From Neobacillus fumarioli NBRC 102428 (GTDB lineage Bacteria > Bacillota > Bacilli > Bacillales > Cytobacillaceae), in assembly GCF_001591485.1 (NCBI RefSeq), contig NZ_BCUZ01000006.1, positions 1 through 64,000 of the forward strand: DNA of 64,000 bases, read 5' to 3'. This document shows positions 45,514-54,853 of this stretch, piece by piece; the first letter of the stretch is position 1, and each line of letters begins with the position of its first letter. The notes beneath the pieces were generated by a model. It was not told the DNA's origin and did not search any database. It saw nothing but the letters and a program-made list of their open reading frames with translations. The translations under genes and the position numbers were made by a program.

Positions 45514-46752
45514 TTGAAGAAAAATATCGTGACAGCAGCTGCAACGGCAGGGCTTCTTATGACTGCTTTTGGTGCCTCTGCTAGTGCACAAGAAACTACA
45601 TATACCGTTCAGCCAGGGGACAGCCTTTGGAAAATCTCTCATTTAAAAAATGTTTCAATAAATAACTTAAAAGATTGGAATCACCTTTCTGATGATCAAA
45701 TCTATGTAAATCAAAAACTATCGCTGGCTTATACGGTAAAACCAGGTGATACGCTTTGGGCAATTGCAAGATCTTATGGTACAACAGTAAGTGAACTTAA
45801 AAGCCTAAATGGATTATCATCTGATTTACTTCAGATTGGGCAGCAACTAAGAATACCAAATGTTAAATCAGTTACACCGGTTTCACATAAGCCGGCTTCC
45901 GTTACTCCAGTATGTTCACCTTATGTTGTACAACGCGGTGATTCCCTTTATAAGATCGGGAAACGTTTTAATTTATCAATAGCTCAGCTTAAATCTTTGA
46001 ATCAGCTGACAACCGACACCATTTATCCTGGGCAAACTCTAAAAGTTGACGGCACACCTAAAGTTTCAGCTGCTTCAACAACAAATACTGCTCAAACACA
46101 TGTGAAGTCTGATTCAGTTGAAAAACCAGCAGCACAAGACAACTCAAATTCCAATCAAACAACTGCGCAAAACCAGAACACAGCAAGTGTAAAACCGGCT
46201 GTGAAGCCTGATGTAAAAGAAACACAAAAACCGGCAGCTTCTAATCAAGCAGCGGCTACTGTTTCAAAACCAGCTCAGAATCAAGCAGCACCTTCTGTTT
46301 CAAAACCGGTTCAAAATCAAACAGCATCTTCTGTTTCAAAACCGGCAGTGTCGTCTAATTCTAATGTAAGCCAACAAGCTCCTGCAAGTTCAACAGCAGA
46401 TGGACAAGCTATCATTGCATATGCTGAAAAATTCATGGGCACACCATACAGCTGGGGAGGAAACACGCCAGCAGGATTTGACTGCAGCGGATTTACCAAA
46501 TATGTCTTTAATCATTTCGGAATTTCCTTACCGCGGACCACTTCAGAACAATGGAATGCAACATCACCGGTAAGTTCGCCAAGAACAGGTGATCTTGTCT
46601 TCTTCCAAACATATAAATTAGGTCCGTCACATGTAGGGATCTATATTGGCAACAACAAGTTCATCAGCGCTGCAGCAAATGGTGTAACCATCTCTGATTT
46701 AACAGCAACGTATTGGAGCTCCCGATACCTGGGTGCAAGATCAGTTAACTAA
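45514..46752 (+). CDS. LysM and NlpC/P60 cell-wall endopeptidase
   Basis: Secreted D,L-endopeptidase of the LytE/LytF/CwlS type, 412 residues. Signal peptide KKNIVTAAATAGLLMTAFGASASAQ, then three LysM repeats starting YTVQPGDSLWKI (30), YTVKPGDTLWAI (73) and YVVQRGDSLYKI (about 137). A Gln/Ala/Ser/Pro linker holds 12-residue repeats. A C-terminal NlpC/P60 domain has catalytic Cys in GFDCSGFTKYVF, His in PSHVGIYIGN and a polar third residue after FISA. Start is TTG with AAGGAAG 8 nt upstream. It stands alone between uvrB and a CDF exporter; closed by a strong hairpin. Confidence 0.9.
   Translation: MKKNIVTAAATAGLLMTAFGASASAQETTYTVQPGDSLWKISHLKNVSINNLKDWNHLSDDQIYVNQKLSLAYTVKPGDTLWAIARSYGTTVSELKSLNGLSSDLLQIGQQLRIPNVKSVTPVSHKPASVTPVCSPYVVQRGDSLYKIGKRFNLSIAQLKSLNQLTTDTIYPGQTLKVDGTPKVSAASTTNTAQTHVKSDSVEKPAAQDNSNSNQTTAQNQNTASVKPAVKPDVKETQKPAASNQAAATVSKPAQNQAAPSVSKPVQNQTASSVSKPAVSSNSNVSQQAPASSTADGQAIIAYAEKFMGTPYSWGGNTPAGFDCSGFTKYVFNHFGISLPRTTSEQWNATSPVSSPRTGDLVFFQTYKLGPSHVGIYIGNNKFISAAANGVTISDLTATYWSSRYLGARSVN
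46261..46355 (+). repeat. 36-bp tandem repeats in the LysM-hydrolase linker
   Basis: GTTTCAAAACC recurs at 46261, 46297 and 46333, exactly 36 bp apart, encoding VSKPxQNQxAxS. The last unit is cut short. It is part of the flexible linker between LysM and catalytic domains and could vary in copy number between strains. Confidence 0.85.
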
Positions 46753-46763
46753 ACCATAAAGTG

Positions 46764-46795
46764 AAAGGTCACAGAAACGCTTCTGTGACCTTTTT
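46764..46795. terminator. Bidirectional terminator between LysM hydrolase and CDF gene
   Basis: A perfect 13-bp stem (46764-46776 with 46781-46793; AAAGGTCACAGAA/TTCTGTGACCTTT) with loop ACGC and a plus-strand T-run. It serves both convergent genes; the CDF stop codon touches it. Confidence 0.9.
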
Positions 46796-47717
46796 AATTG
46801 CAGGTGCCATGCGGACTCGGACATCCATTTGCTTCTTTTTCCACCTGAATGGTGCTGTGTTCAATGTCAAACTCATCATGAAGCACCTTTTGCGCCCGGA
46901 ATAAAATATCATCGTGAATGCCGTCATTTGTAATGGTAAGATGACAACTTAACACCGGATAACCAGAAGTAATCGTCCATATATGCAAATCGTGAACTTC
47001 CTTCACCATCGGAATCTTTCCTAATGCTTTTTTTATTTTATCGGAATCGATCTGTGCAGGAGCACCTTCCATTAAAATATGGAAAGAATCCTTTGTTACC
47101 CTGATCCCACTGATGATAATTAAAATGGAAACAATGACACTGGCAATCGGATCGGCGATGCCCCAGCGAAAAAACAGAATCAAAAGTGCCGCCACAATCG
47201 CGCCAATTGACCCAAGCAAATCACCGATTACATGGAGAAATGCACTTCTGACATTGAGATTTTCTTCTTTATCACCTTTCATCAATATCCAGGCCGCCAT
47301 GATATTCACTAGGAACCCTATGCAGGAAATCAACAGCATTCCTGTACTTTGCACCTTCGGCGGAGCAAAGAAACGGTGCAATGCTTCATATAGAATCATG
47401 AGAGAAACAAAGATTAACAAAAGTCCATTTAATGCTGCTGCAATAATTTCAAATCGTTTGAATCCGTAAGTGTTTATTTGGGTCCCTTTCTTTTCCCCCA
47501 GTTTGATGGCAAAAAAGCTTAATCCAAGTGACCCAGCATCACTCAACATATGACCAGCGTCAGACAGAAGCGTAAGGCTATTTGTCACAATACCGCCAAT
47601 TACTTCAACAACCATAAGAACTGAAATCAAAAGAAACGAGCTAAATAATGCTTTTTTATTATTTGTATGTGAATGACCATGCGAGTGGCTATGTGAATGC
47701 CCATGATGGTGACCCAT
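46794..47717 (-). CDS. Cation diffusion facilitator family exporter (CzcD/ZitB type)
   Basis: Six-helix membrane antiporter for Zn2+/Cd2+/Co2+, 307 residues. The N-terminus is His-rich (GHHHGHSHSHSHGHSH). Metal site residues stand in SLTLLSDAGHMLSDAGSLGL (helix II, HxxxD) and HVIGDLLGSIG (helix V), with a cytosolic C-terminal domain (KEVHDLHIWTITSGYPVLSCHL). It lies 110 nt after the P-type ATPase on the same strand and may be co-expressed, giving a two-pump metal efflux group. Confidence 0.9.
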   Translation of the reverse strand: MGHHHGHSHSHSHGHSHTNNKKALFSSFLLISVLMVVEVIGGIVTNSLTLLSDAGHMLSDAGSLGLSFFAIKLGEKKGTQINTYGFKRFEIIAAALNGLLLIFVSLMILYEALHRFFAPPKVQSTGMLLISCIGFLVNIMAAWILMKGDKEENLNVRSAFLHVIGDLLGSIGAIVAALLILFFRWGIADPIASVIVSILIIISGIRVTKDSFHILMEGAPAQIDSDKIKKALGKIPMVKEVHDLHIWTITSGYPVLSCHLTITNDGIHDDILFRAQKVLHDEFDIEHSTIQVEKEANGCPSPHGTCN

Positions 47718-47827
47718 ATTATATTCCCCCTAAAAGCCATAATTGGCTCTTTTTTCTCTGTATATAAAACAAATAAGTTCCAATTACGGCTAGTTTTTTC
47801 CTAATCTGATGCTCTAATACATACCCG

Positions 47828-49837
47828 CTATTCCTTTATCCTTAAAAGCCGGAGCCCGTTAAGCGTGACAAGGAGAGTCACTCCCATATCAGCAAAGATC
47901 GCGACCCATAAGGTAAGCCAGCCGGGAATCACAAGTAAAAGAGCCAATAACTTTACTACAAGTGATAATGAAATATTTTGTTTAATAATCCGGACAGTTT
48001 TGCGGCTTAAACGGATGATAAACGGCAATTTGTTCAAGTCATCATTCATGAGGGCAATATCTGCTGTTTCAAGCGCGGCATCTGTTCCTGCACTGCCCAT
48101 TGCGATGCCAACGGCTGCTGCGGCAAGTGCTGGGGCATCATTGACCCCGTCTCCGACCATGGCAACTTTCCCATAGGCTGAAGTTAATTGGTGGATGCAT
48201 GCCAATTTATCTTTAGGGAGCAGCTCTGCTTTTATTTCGGATACACCTGTCTTACGACCGATTGCCTTAGCGGCTGCATAATGATCGCCGGTCAGTAAAA
48301 TCGTGTGCTCAATCCCTACCTGCTGAAGCTGACTGATAACAGATGAACTATTTTCTTTGATTTCATCTGCCGCAGCAATCAGTGCCACGATTTTAGAAGA
48401 CGTGCCAACCAGCATCACCGTTTTCCCTTCATTTTTCAGGTAATCGATTTGACTTTTGATTTCGTCTGAGATCACATCAAATAGCTTCGCATTCCCGACC
48501 CTATACACTGTTCCATCAACTGTACCTTGAATCCCCTTGCCGGCAATGGATGTAAAGTTTTCAACATGATCATCAGAATTGCCGGCTTTCCGGACAATGG
48601 CTGCTGCAAGCGGGTGCTCAGACATCTTCTCCAGTGCCGCTACTTTTTGCAGAAGCAGTTGGTCATCACTTACATTGATAAAATCCGTGACAACCGGGGT
48701 CCCCTTAGTCAGTGTCCCTGTTTTATCAAAAGCAATTGCTTTTAATGAAGCCGCCTCCTCTATTATATTCCCTCCTTTGATCAACACGCCGCGGCGGGCA
48801 GCTGTCCCAATCGCTGTCACAATAGCTACCGGGGTGGAAATAACCAGGGCACACGGGCATGCTACAACTAAAACGGCAAGTCCTTCGTACATCCACTCGT
48901 ACCAATCTGCTGAGAAGCATAACGGAGGAAATAGTGCTACAAGCAGGGCAATTACCATAATTGCCGGCGTATAGTATTTGGCAAAACGGTCTATAAACCG
49001 TTGAGAAGGGGCTTTTTGCCCCTGAGCTTCCTCTACTAAGTGAATGATTTTGGCAATGGTTGAATCTTCACTCTGCCTGGTCACTTGAATTTTTAAAAAT
49101 CCTTCTTCATTTAGTGTTCCGGCGAACACTTTATCTCCTCTGCCTTTGTCAACCGGAACAGACTCGCCGGTAATGGCTGCCTGATTTACTGAGGATGTTC
49201 CTTCCACAATCACACCATCCATAGCAATCAATTGTCCGGGCTTTACGAGCAGGAGATCGCCGATTTCAATATCCTCTGCTTTTAAGAGGCGCTCCTTCCC
49301 GTTTCGAATGACAAGCGCTTCCTTTGGTTTCTGCTCCATCAGTGAACGAATCGAGGCGCGTGCTTTGTCCATGGTATACCCCTCAAGCACTTCGCTGACG
49401 GCAAACAGGATCACCACAACTGCCCCTTCTTGCCACTGGCCAATAATAGCTGCTCCAATAATGGCAATCGTCATCAGCGTTTTCATATCAAATTCAAGCC
49501 GGAGTATATTTTTCACGCCGGTTTGAAACAGCCCAAAGCCTCCCAGTAAAATTGATCCGGCATAGAAAAGGGTTTGGTTAAATAAATAACCTGCCAATAG
49601 CAGCAAGACAGACAGACCAAGGAGACAATTCCGCTTCCAAAACGATTGCTTCGGTAAAGCTGCAATATTTTCCTTCTCCGGAATAATCGTTAATTTCTCA
49701 AATGCACCAGCTTCGTGAAGTTCTTCCAAACTGGCATTTCCATAGACTGTTAGTTTTGCAGCGCCAAAATTTACTTTTGCATTAACCACACCATCCAGGT
49801 GTTGGACGTTCTTTTCGAACTTTGCGGCACAGCTCAT
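47828..49837 (-). CDS. cadA: Cd/Zn/Pb-exporting P1B-type ATPase, N-terminus interrupted by TGA
   Basis: Heavy-metal pump with TGES ([11 protein letters not shown]), the membrane CPC motif ([12 protein letters not shown]), phosphorylation site [15 protein letters not shown] motif [10 protein letters not shown] and [14 protein letters not shown]. Upstream, GTG at 49888 with AGGAGGTGG opens VSETLEKHVYRVQGFS, followed by TGA (49838-49840) and then ATG AGC TGT (MSC). The expected HMA motif is GFSCxxC, so the TGA takes the place of the first Cys. As it stands, translation yields a 16-residue peptide and may restart at the adjacent ATG, giving 669 residues without the first beta strand. It could also be a plain pseudogene. 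Confidence 0.82.
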   Translation of the reverse strand: MSCAAKFEKNVQHLDGVVNAKVNFGAAKLTVYGNASLEELHEAGAFEKLTIIPEKENIAALPKQSFWKRNCLLGLSVLLLLAGYLFNQTLFYAGSILLGGFGLFQTGVKNILRLEFDMKTLMTIAIIGAAIIGQWQEGAVVVILFAVSEVLEGYTMDKARASIRSLMEQKPKEALVIRNGKERLLKAEDIEIGDLLLVKPGQLIAMDGVIVEGTSSVNQAAITGESVPVDKGRGDKVFAGTLNEEGFLKIQVTRQSEDSTIAKIIHLVEEAQGQKAPSQRFIDRFAKYYTPAIMVIALLVALFPPLCFSADWYEWMYEGLAVLVVACPCALVISTPVAIVTAIGTAARRGVLIKGGNIIEEAASLKAIAFDKTGTLTKGTPVVTDFINVSDDQLLLQKVAALEKMSEHPLAAAIVRKAGNSDDHVENFTSIAGKGIQGTVDGTVYRVGNAKLFDVISDEIKSQIDYLKNEGKTVMLVGTSSKIVALIAAADEIKENSSSVISQLQQVGIEHTILLTGDHYAAAKAIGRKTGVSEIKAELLPKDKLACIHQLTSAYGKVAMVGDGVNDAPALAAAAVGIAMGSAGTDAALETADIALMNDDLNKLPFIIRLSRKTVRIIKQNISLSLVVKLLALLLVIPGWLTLWVAIFADMGVTLLVTLNGLRLLRIKE

Positions 49838-49888
49838 TCAGGAAAAACCTTGAACCCGGTAAACGTGTTTTTCCAGCGTTTCACTCAC
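49838..49888 (-). other. Upstream in-frame part of cadA ending in TGA
   Basis: Codons GTG to TCC encode the first strand of the HMA domain (VSETLEKHVYRVQGFS), ending in TGA at the position of the first metal-binding Cys. The ribosome site is good and the frame is the same as the downstream ATPase. The GTG overlaps the cadC stop by 3 codons. Confidence 0.75.
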
Positions 49889-50252
49889 GACCCGCCACCT
49901 CCTCCTGATGGGCGAAGGCAATATGAATTAATTGTTTAACATGCTCATCATCAAGGGAATAATAAACAAGCTTGCCTTCTTTTCGGTATTTGGCAAGACC
50001 AAGGCTTTTTAGATGTCTTAAATGATGTGAAGCCGTGGCCGTTGTTGCACCCACTATATAGGCGACATCATGTACACAGAGCTCTTCTTCAAGCGTTAGG
50101 GCATAAGCAATTTTCAGGCGGGTTTCATCTGATAGTGCTTTAAACAGTTTGGCAACGGCAAGCAGATGGCTGCTTGTTCCAAGCTGCAGCTGAAGCGTAA
50201 TCGCTTTCTCACTTTCCATACAAGAAACCTCGCAAATATCCTGCTCTTTCAT
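49881..50252 (-). CDS. cadC: ArsR/SmtB-family metal repressor CadC
   Basis: Winged-helix sensor of 123 residues. It has the CadC N-terminal Cys in DICEVSCMESE and the alpha-3 site ELCVHDVAYIVGATTATASHHLRHLKSLGL, which combine as the alpha3N site for Cd/Pb/Zn. The DNA recognition helix is TATASHHLRHL. ATG at 50252 follows GAAGGTG. It overlaps the cadA start region and is preceded by a large palindromic operator, so it very likely represses its own operon. Confidence 0.9.
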   Translation of the reverse strand: MKEQDICEVSCMESEKAITLQLQLGTSSHLLAVAKLFKALSDETRLKIAYALTLEEELCVHDVAYIVGATTATASHHLRHLKSLGLAKYRKEGKLVYYSLDDEHVKQLIHIAFAHQEEVAGRE

Positions 50253-50266
50253 TCTGTCACCTTCTT

Positions 50267-50319
50267 CATTCAAATGTTCGTTTGAATATATAATATTCAA
50301 ACGAACATTTGAATGTCAA
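50267..50319. promoter_or_regulatory. 49-bp perfect palindrome: CadC operator and promoter
   Basis: Positions 50267-50315 are a perfect inverted repeat: 23-bp arms around ATA. Each arm itself holds ATTCAAA-N6-TTTGAAT, an ArsR-type 7-6-7 site, so two repressor dimers could bind. On the minus strand TTGACA (50314-50319) and TATTAT (50290-50295) are 18 nt apart and form the cadC promoter within the palindrome. The DUF2071 gene starts 40 nt to the right on the plus strand and may share this control. Confidence 0.85.
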
Positions 50320-50354
50320 ACAAATTATGCTTTTTGAAGGGGAAGTTTTTTAAA

Positions 50355-51053
50355 ATGGACTATCCTGGAACTTGGGTCATGACACAAACATGGGAACAGC
50401 TGTTATTTTTACATTGGAAAATCACTCCCCAATATATGGATCTTCTCCTACCAAAGGAATTGGAACTGGATACCTATCAGGGAAGTGCGTGGCTGACGGT
50501 TCTGCCATTTCAGGTGAGCCATCAGCGCATCCGTTTGCTGCCGGAACTCCCGCTTTTACGTGCGTATCGCGAGTTAAACGTTCGAACGTATGTAAAATAT
50601 AAAGGGAAACCGGGGGTGTATTTCTTTTCTCTTGATGTCGATCACCCACTTGCTGTAATAGGAGGAAAAACCGCTGGGTTACCTTTTCATTTGGCAAAAA
50701 TAGATCTTCATCAGAATGGCAGTCTGGTCTCTTTTACAAGCAGTAGGATGTTTAAACAGGGCGCATTCTCAACAGAGTATGCACCCATTTCGAAACCTGT
50801 TCCCGTTGAAGCAGGCAGCCTCGATTACTGGCTGCTGGAGCGCTATAGTTTGTTTGTAAAATTGGGAAAATTGGTGTTACAAGGGGATATTCGCCATGAA
50901 CACTGGGAGGTAAGCGGGGCATCGGTACGAATCATGGAAAATTCCATCTTACCTTTTAAGGTGATAAGTGAGCCGGAGCAAATGCACTTTTGTGCCAGAA
51001 AAACGGCATATATTTTTCCTTTTAGAAAAGTGCCAATGGGGCGGGCCTTTTAG
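50355..51053 (+). CDS. DUF2071 family protein (YqjF-like)
   Basis: A 232-residue soluble protein of the DUF2071/YqjF family with an acetoacetate-decarboxylase-like fold. Conserved features are WEQLLFLHWKITPQYMDLLLPKELELDTY, AWLTVLPFQV and ELNVRTYVKYKGKPGVYFFSLD. Function unknown. ATG at 50355 has GAAGGGGAAG 9 nt upstream; the start at 50313 lies in the operator and was rejected. It is divergent from cadC. Confidence 0.85.
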   Translation: MDYPGTWVMTQTWEQLLFLHWKITPQYMDLLLPKELELDTYQGSAWLTVLPFQVSHQRIRLLPELPLLRAYRELNVRTYVKYKGKPGVYFFSLDVDHPLAVIGGKTAGLPFHLAKIDLHQNGSLVSFTSSRMFKQGAFSTEYAPISKPVPVEAGSLDYWLLERYSLFVKLGKLVLQGDIRHEHWEVSGASVRIMENSILPFKVISEPEQMHFCARKTAYIFPFRKVPMGRAF

Positions 51054-51352
51054 GATTCTATTAGATCTGTTTGATAAAACGGTTGCAATGACTTACATCA
51101 TTCTCAAATCCTTTTTCACGTAATTCTCGTCCACTGCCACATTCCCAAATTAGTTCGCTTATTTTTTAATTACATTTTTAAATACACCTATACACACTTT
51201 CTTTCGATCCAGAAGTTCTCCATTTCGTTTAACTATTACGAGGAACAAGGAAAGAAGTAGCTTAATTTTTGGTAATGATATACAATACAGTCAGACATCT
51301 ATTGTGGACAAACGGCTTAAAACTATTCGATTAAAAGAGGAGGAAATATAAA

Positions 51353-51746
51353 TTGGAAACATCTAAAAAAATAACAGTAGAAACAACAGTTCAAGCACCG
51401 GTGGAAACAGTATGGAAATGTTGGACAGATCCAAAACATATAACAAAATGGAACTCAGCTTCAGATGACTGGCACACACCATTTGCGGAGAATGATGTTA
51501 GAGTAGGTGGGAAATTCCTTTCCAGAATGGAAGCCAAAGATGGCAGTTTTGGTTTTGACTTTGGTGGAATTTATGATGAAGTAAAGTTACATGAGGTGAT
51601 CGATTATTTTTAAAGGTCAAGAAAACGAAACCAAAGTAATAGAAACATTTGACGCTGAAACTGAGAATCCAATTGAGGCACAACAACAAGGATGGCAGGC
51701 AATTCTAAATAATTTCAAAAAATATGTAGAACAAACAACCGTTTAA
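51353..51746 (+). pseudogene. SRPBCC / AHSA1-like protein, internal deletion
   Basis: The first part reads METSKKITVETTVQAPVETV and continues through WNSASDDWHTPFAENDVRVGGKF to HEVIDYF followed by TAA. In the next frame the family C-terminus continues: FKGQENETKVIETFDAETEN, IEAQQQGWQAILNNFKKYVEQ. About a dozen residues of the central strand are missing at the junction near 51608-51612, and the frame is broken. TTG start with GAGGAGG is intact. It is a recently broken START-like protein of unknown ligand. Confidence 0.8.
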
Positions 51747-51777
51747 AAATGCAAATCAGTAATGCTCATGTAATCAG

Positions 51778-51803
51778 ACGGCAGCGAACTTGCTGCCGTT
51801 TTC
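51778..51803 (+). terminator. Terminator after the SRPBCC remnant
   Basis: ACGGCAGC (51778-51785) pairs with GCTGCCGT (51792-51799), followed by TTTCTT. Confidence 0.8.
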
Positions 51804-51946
51804 TTATTCAAATGCTCTGTGAACTCCATGGTCCGAATATATGTATCCGTTGGGATTATATTTTAGTACTATTCAAATGTTGTATTGCTTACTCACTTCG
51901 TCATCTTCAAAATTAGTATTTCGGTATAGCTTCAAGATAAATAATT

Positions 51947-52714
51947 TCAATACCCCCGATTCTGCACCTTACTTCCAAGACGGACAGTGAGAAATAAGCC
52001 GCTTTTGTGAATGATAAGCATTAAAATTCCAGCCAACACTTGATCCCATCTTGAATTGAACGGCAAGGGGTTTAATGAATTCATCATGGACGGATCCATA
52101 CAAAAATTGGCGGTGATTTGACCGAGAAGCGGATTGCTCGTTTCTCCAAGAATTGCACGAAAAATGAATAATAAACATGCTGGGATCAGGACTGCCCCGC
52201 TTATATAAGCATAGCGATTCTTTTCCAAAGGGTGCCTAGGCACAACAATTGGCATCCACATTCCGAAAGCAAGCAGAAATAAAAGGATGAGATACCCATT
52301 TTGCATAAGGGGATTTTGAGCTAGGAAACTCAATATAACTGGTATATGGTACAAAAGGAAAAGAAAAGCAAACATATATAAAGCAGCAAAAGACATCCCC
52401 TGTAACAACCGTATTCTCTGCCATAACAAATCAGGGATTCCCAATAAAAATAATGGCGGGATAATGAAAAATAAAAAGCTCATATGGATCATGTGCAAAC
52501 TAAAGGATAAATGGCTAATAGAGACAAAAGGACTGCCAATGGTGAGATAAAAAAGAAGAAGACTGCAGAAAAAAATCAGGAGTTGTTTGTGATAGAGTGT
52601 TAATCTTAATACATATTTGATGAGGATCACGTAAAAGAAAGCAAGGCACAAAACAGCTGTTAACAACGGGATATTCCACATCGGCCGCCCTAGGAGCCAA
52701 ATTTCAAATAACAT
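51947..52714 (-). CDS. CtaG-like cytochrome c oxidase assembly protein
   Basis: A 255-residue membrane protein with about seven hydrophobic segments of the Caa3_CtaG family (PF09678), involved in caa3 oxidase assembly, probably copper delivery. Family features are HLSFSLHMIHMSFLFFIIPPLFLLG, the His-bearing LYHIPVILSFLAQNPLMQNGYLILLFLLAF, and the final ILMLIIHKSGLFLTVRLG. AGGGGGAGGA lies before the ATG. No cta genes are nearby, so it is a stand-alone paralogue. Confidence 0.8.
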   Translation of the reverse strand: MLFEIWLLGRPMWNIPLLTAVLCLAFFYVILIKYVLRLTLYHKQLLIFFCSLLLFYLTIGSPFVSISHLSFSLHMIHMSFLFFIIPPLFLLGIPDLLWQRIRLLQGMSFAALYMFAFLFLLYHIPVILSFLAQNPLMQNGYLILLFLLAFGMWMPIVVPRHPLEKNRYAYISGAVLIPACLLFIFRAILGETSNPLLGQITANFCMDPSMMNSLNPLPFNSRWDQVLAGILMLIIHKSGLFLTVRLGSKVQNRGY

Positions 52715-52896
52715 TGGATCCTCCCCCTTTTTCTCCGGTGACTGACTAAAGAAAACGATCCAGTGTAACTTCTAGAGTTTATGACGGCATTGCAGAATTA
52801 TGACAACACCACCGTTTTGTTGTACTCCACGACTATATTCATTATAATTTCGGTAAAACTGATGTTTTGCAGAGGGAGATTCGGGAGGGGAATCGA

Positions 52897-53559
52897 ATGA
52901 CGAAAGCAATTATTTTTGATTTTGATGGATTAATTGTGGATACAGAGTCAGTATGGTTCGAAGTATATAAAGAAACATTCCAGGAATATAACGTGGGCTT
53001 AACGATTGAAAAATTCTCAAAGGTGATTGGGACATCGGACGAGTCGTTATGGAAGTATTTTTAAGATGAGACGGGTGTATCGATAAAGGAAGCCAAATTG
53101 GAGGAAAAGCAGTTAGCCTTATACCACCAAAAAGCTGGAAATCTCAAACTAAGGGACGGTGTGAGATCTTATCTTGAAGAAGCTGAAAAACAAGGTTTGA
53201 AAATCGGGCTTGCTTCAAGCTCCAGCCGGGACTGGGTAGAATCTTACCTTAAAAAGTTCGAAATCTATGATTATTTTCATGTGATAAAAACAAAGGAAAA
53301 TGTGAAAAAAGTAAAACCGGACCCAAGTCTTTATATCAAAGCACTTGAAGCACTTTCCGTAACACCTGAAGAGTCAATCGCATTTGAGGATTCCTTAAAC
53401 GGTTCAATGGCCGCAATTGCTGCAGGAATCAGGTGCGTGATCGTTCCAAATCCTGTCACGGAGCACCTTCCATTTGAACATTATCATTTACTTCTTTCAT
53501 CGATGGCAGAAAAAAGCTTGTCGCATATTTTAGGGGATCTACATCAAAATGTAGTTTGA
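52897..53559 (+). pseudogene. HAD phosphatase (beta-phosphoglucomutase-like), in-frame stop
   Basis: One frame of 221 codons including the stop. The start IIFDFDGLIVDTESVWFEVY carries motif I, and TAA at 53062-53064 interrupts it after ESLWKYF. The same frame continues without shift: LASSSSRDWVESYLKKF (motif II), VKKVKPDPSLYIKAL (motif III) and IAFEDSLNGSMAAIAAG (motif IV). Only this nonsense codon disrupts it. The product would be similar to YhcW-type sugar-phosphate phosphatases. A GGGAGGGG ribosome site precedes ATG 52897. Confidence 0.88.
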
Positions 53560-53589
53560 TAGAACGATAAATAAGGAGCTTTTATTTAA

Positions 53590-53665
53590 GGATTCTCCAA
53601 AAAATGATGCCAAATCGCCGATCACTTCGGAACATTCGCCGATAAAAAATTGTTCTTGCTTAAGT
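53590..53665 (+). repeat. 21-bp repeat of TTCGCCGATAA type (about three units)
   Basis: TCTCCAAAAAATG (53595), TCGCCGATCACTTCGG (53616) and TCGCCGATAAAAAATTG (53637) recur at 21 bp between the HAD remnant and cysA. The rest of 53560-53756 shows no gene. Confidence 0.5.
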
Positions 53666-53755
53666 CTGCATTTCGACTTTTTGTGCCACTGTTTTTTGAC
53701 CCCGAGGGGCTAGGCTGCTTGCGCTGGACAATTTTTTTATAAATTCTTATATTAT

Positions 53756-53785
53756 TAAAAAGGCCGCTACAGGTAAGCGGCCCTT
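53756..53785 (-). terminator. Terminator of the sulfate operon
   Basis: AAGGCCGCT (53760-53768) pairs with AGCGGCCCTT (53776-53785), followed on the minus strand by TTTTTA. The cysA stop lies in the stem-loop. Confidence 0.85.
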
Positions 53786-54849
53786 AATGTTTTGTTTTCC
53801 AAAACTGGCTGGGTGGTGTTGTTTTTGCCGTTAAAAATAACAATATGATTAAGATCGGCATAAAGAATGTCACCTTTTTGAACCGGGCCGAGTTCCCGGT
53901 ATTTTTCTGTACTCATTTCCGCTTCGAAGATATGCCCTAGATCCAATCTTTTGAGATCAATTCGAACAGTCGAACCGACCTTCGTGACATGAGAAACCTC
54001 CGCAGGGACGGAGCTTCCCTTCAACGTTCTGTTTAAGCCAATTTCATGCGGCCGAATGTAGCCTACTTCATCCCCATTTGGAATGGTGTTTCCCAAATAC
54101 CCCCTAAGCGCAGCTCCCCGCAATTCATTGACCCTGCCTAAAAAGCTGTAAACAAAGGCATTTGCCGGATTTTGATAGACTTCTTCAGGCGGGCCGATTT
54201 GCTCCACCCTTCCATGATTCATCACCACTATCGTATCTGCCATTTCCAACGCTTCCTCTTGATCATGAGTAACAAAGAGAGTGGTGATATTTAGCTTTTG
54301 ATGAATTTCCCGGAGCCAGTGCCGCAGTTCCTGACGAACTTTGGCATCCAGCGCACCGAACGGTTCATCAAGAAGCAAGACCTCGGGTTCGATTGCTAAA
54401 GCTCTCGCCAACGCAATTCTTTGCCGCTGTCCTCCAGATAACTGTGAAGGATAACGGCTGGCAGTGTGCTCGAGTTGAACAAGCTTTAATAATTCCATTA
54501 CCTTTTCTGTTATTTCTTTTTTAGATGGACGCTGCTTTCGCGGCCGTACTTTAAGACCAAAGGCAATATTATCAAAAATGTTCATATGCTTAAACAAAGC
54601 ATAATGTTGAAAAACAAAGCCAACCTTCCGTTCTCTCACCGTTTTAGCGGAAAAATCACTGCCATTCAACAAGATGGTTCCTGCATCAATTTTCTCCAGT
54701 CCGGCAATTAATCTTAGAAGAGTGGTTTTCCCTGAGCCGGATGGTCCTAAAAGGGCGGTAAAATCCCCTGTCGGTATATCCAGCGTGATGTTGTCCACTG
54801 CCCGGAAAGTACCAAACTCTTTTGTGACCTCTTTTAGCGAAATGCCCAT
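53767..54849 (-). CDS. cysA: Sulfate/thiosulfate ABC transporter ATP-binding protein
   Basis: ATPase of the sulfate importer, 360 residues. Walker [19 protein letters not shown] near 34-50, Q-loop [12 protein letters not shown], signature [15 protein letters not shown], Walker [13 protein letters not shown] and switch His in [13 protein letters not shown]-terminal TOBE-like regulatory domain follows ([13 protein letters not shown]). ATG at 54849 follows GGGGGATAAAG; starts further upstream overlap cysW. It is 4 nt after cysW, last gene of the operon. Confidence 0.93.
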   Translation of the reverse strand: MGISLKEVTKEFGTFRAVDNITLDIPTGDFTALLGPSGSGKTTLLRLIAGLEKIDAGTILLNGSDFSAKTVRERKVGFVFQHYALFKHMNIFDNIAFGLKVRPRKQRPSKKEITEKVMELLKLVQLEHTASRYPSQLSGGQRQRIALARALAIEPEVLLLDEPFGALDAKVRQELRHWLREIHQKLNITTLFVTHDQEEALEMADTIVVMNHGRVEQIGPPEEVYQNPANAFVYSFLGRVNELRGAALRGYLGNTIPNGDEVGYIRPHEIGLNRTLKGSSVPAEVSHVTKVGSTVRIDLKRLDLGHIFEAEMSTEKYRELGPVQKGDILYADLNHIVIFNGKNNTTQPVLENKTLRAAYL

Positions 54850-54853
54850 TTCT

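Noticed and set aside
49835-49888. Firm claim of selenocysteine at the cadA TGA
   Set aside because: No SECIS hairpin was identified and a TGA mutation with restart at the adjacent ATG explains it more simply; kept only as an option.
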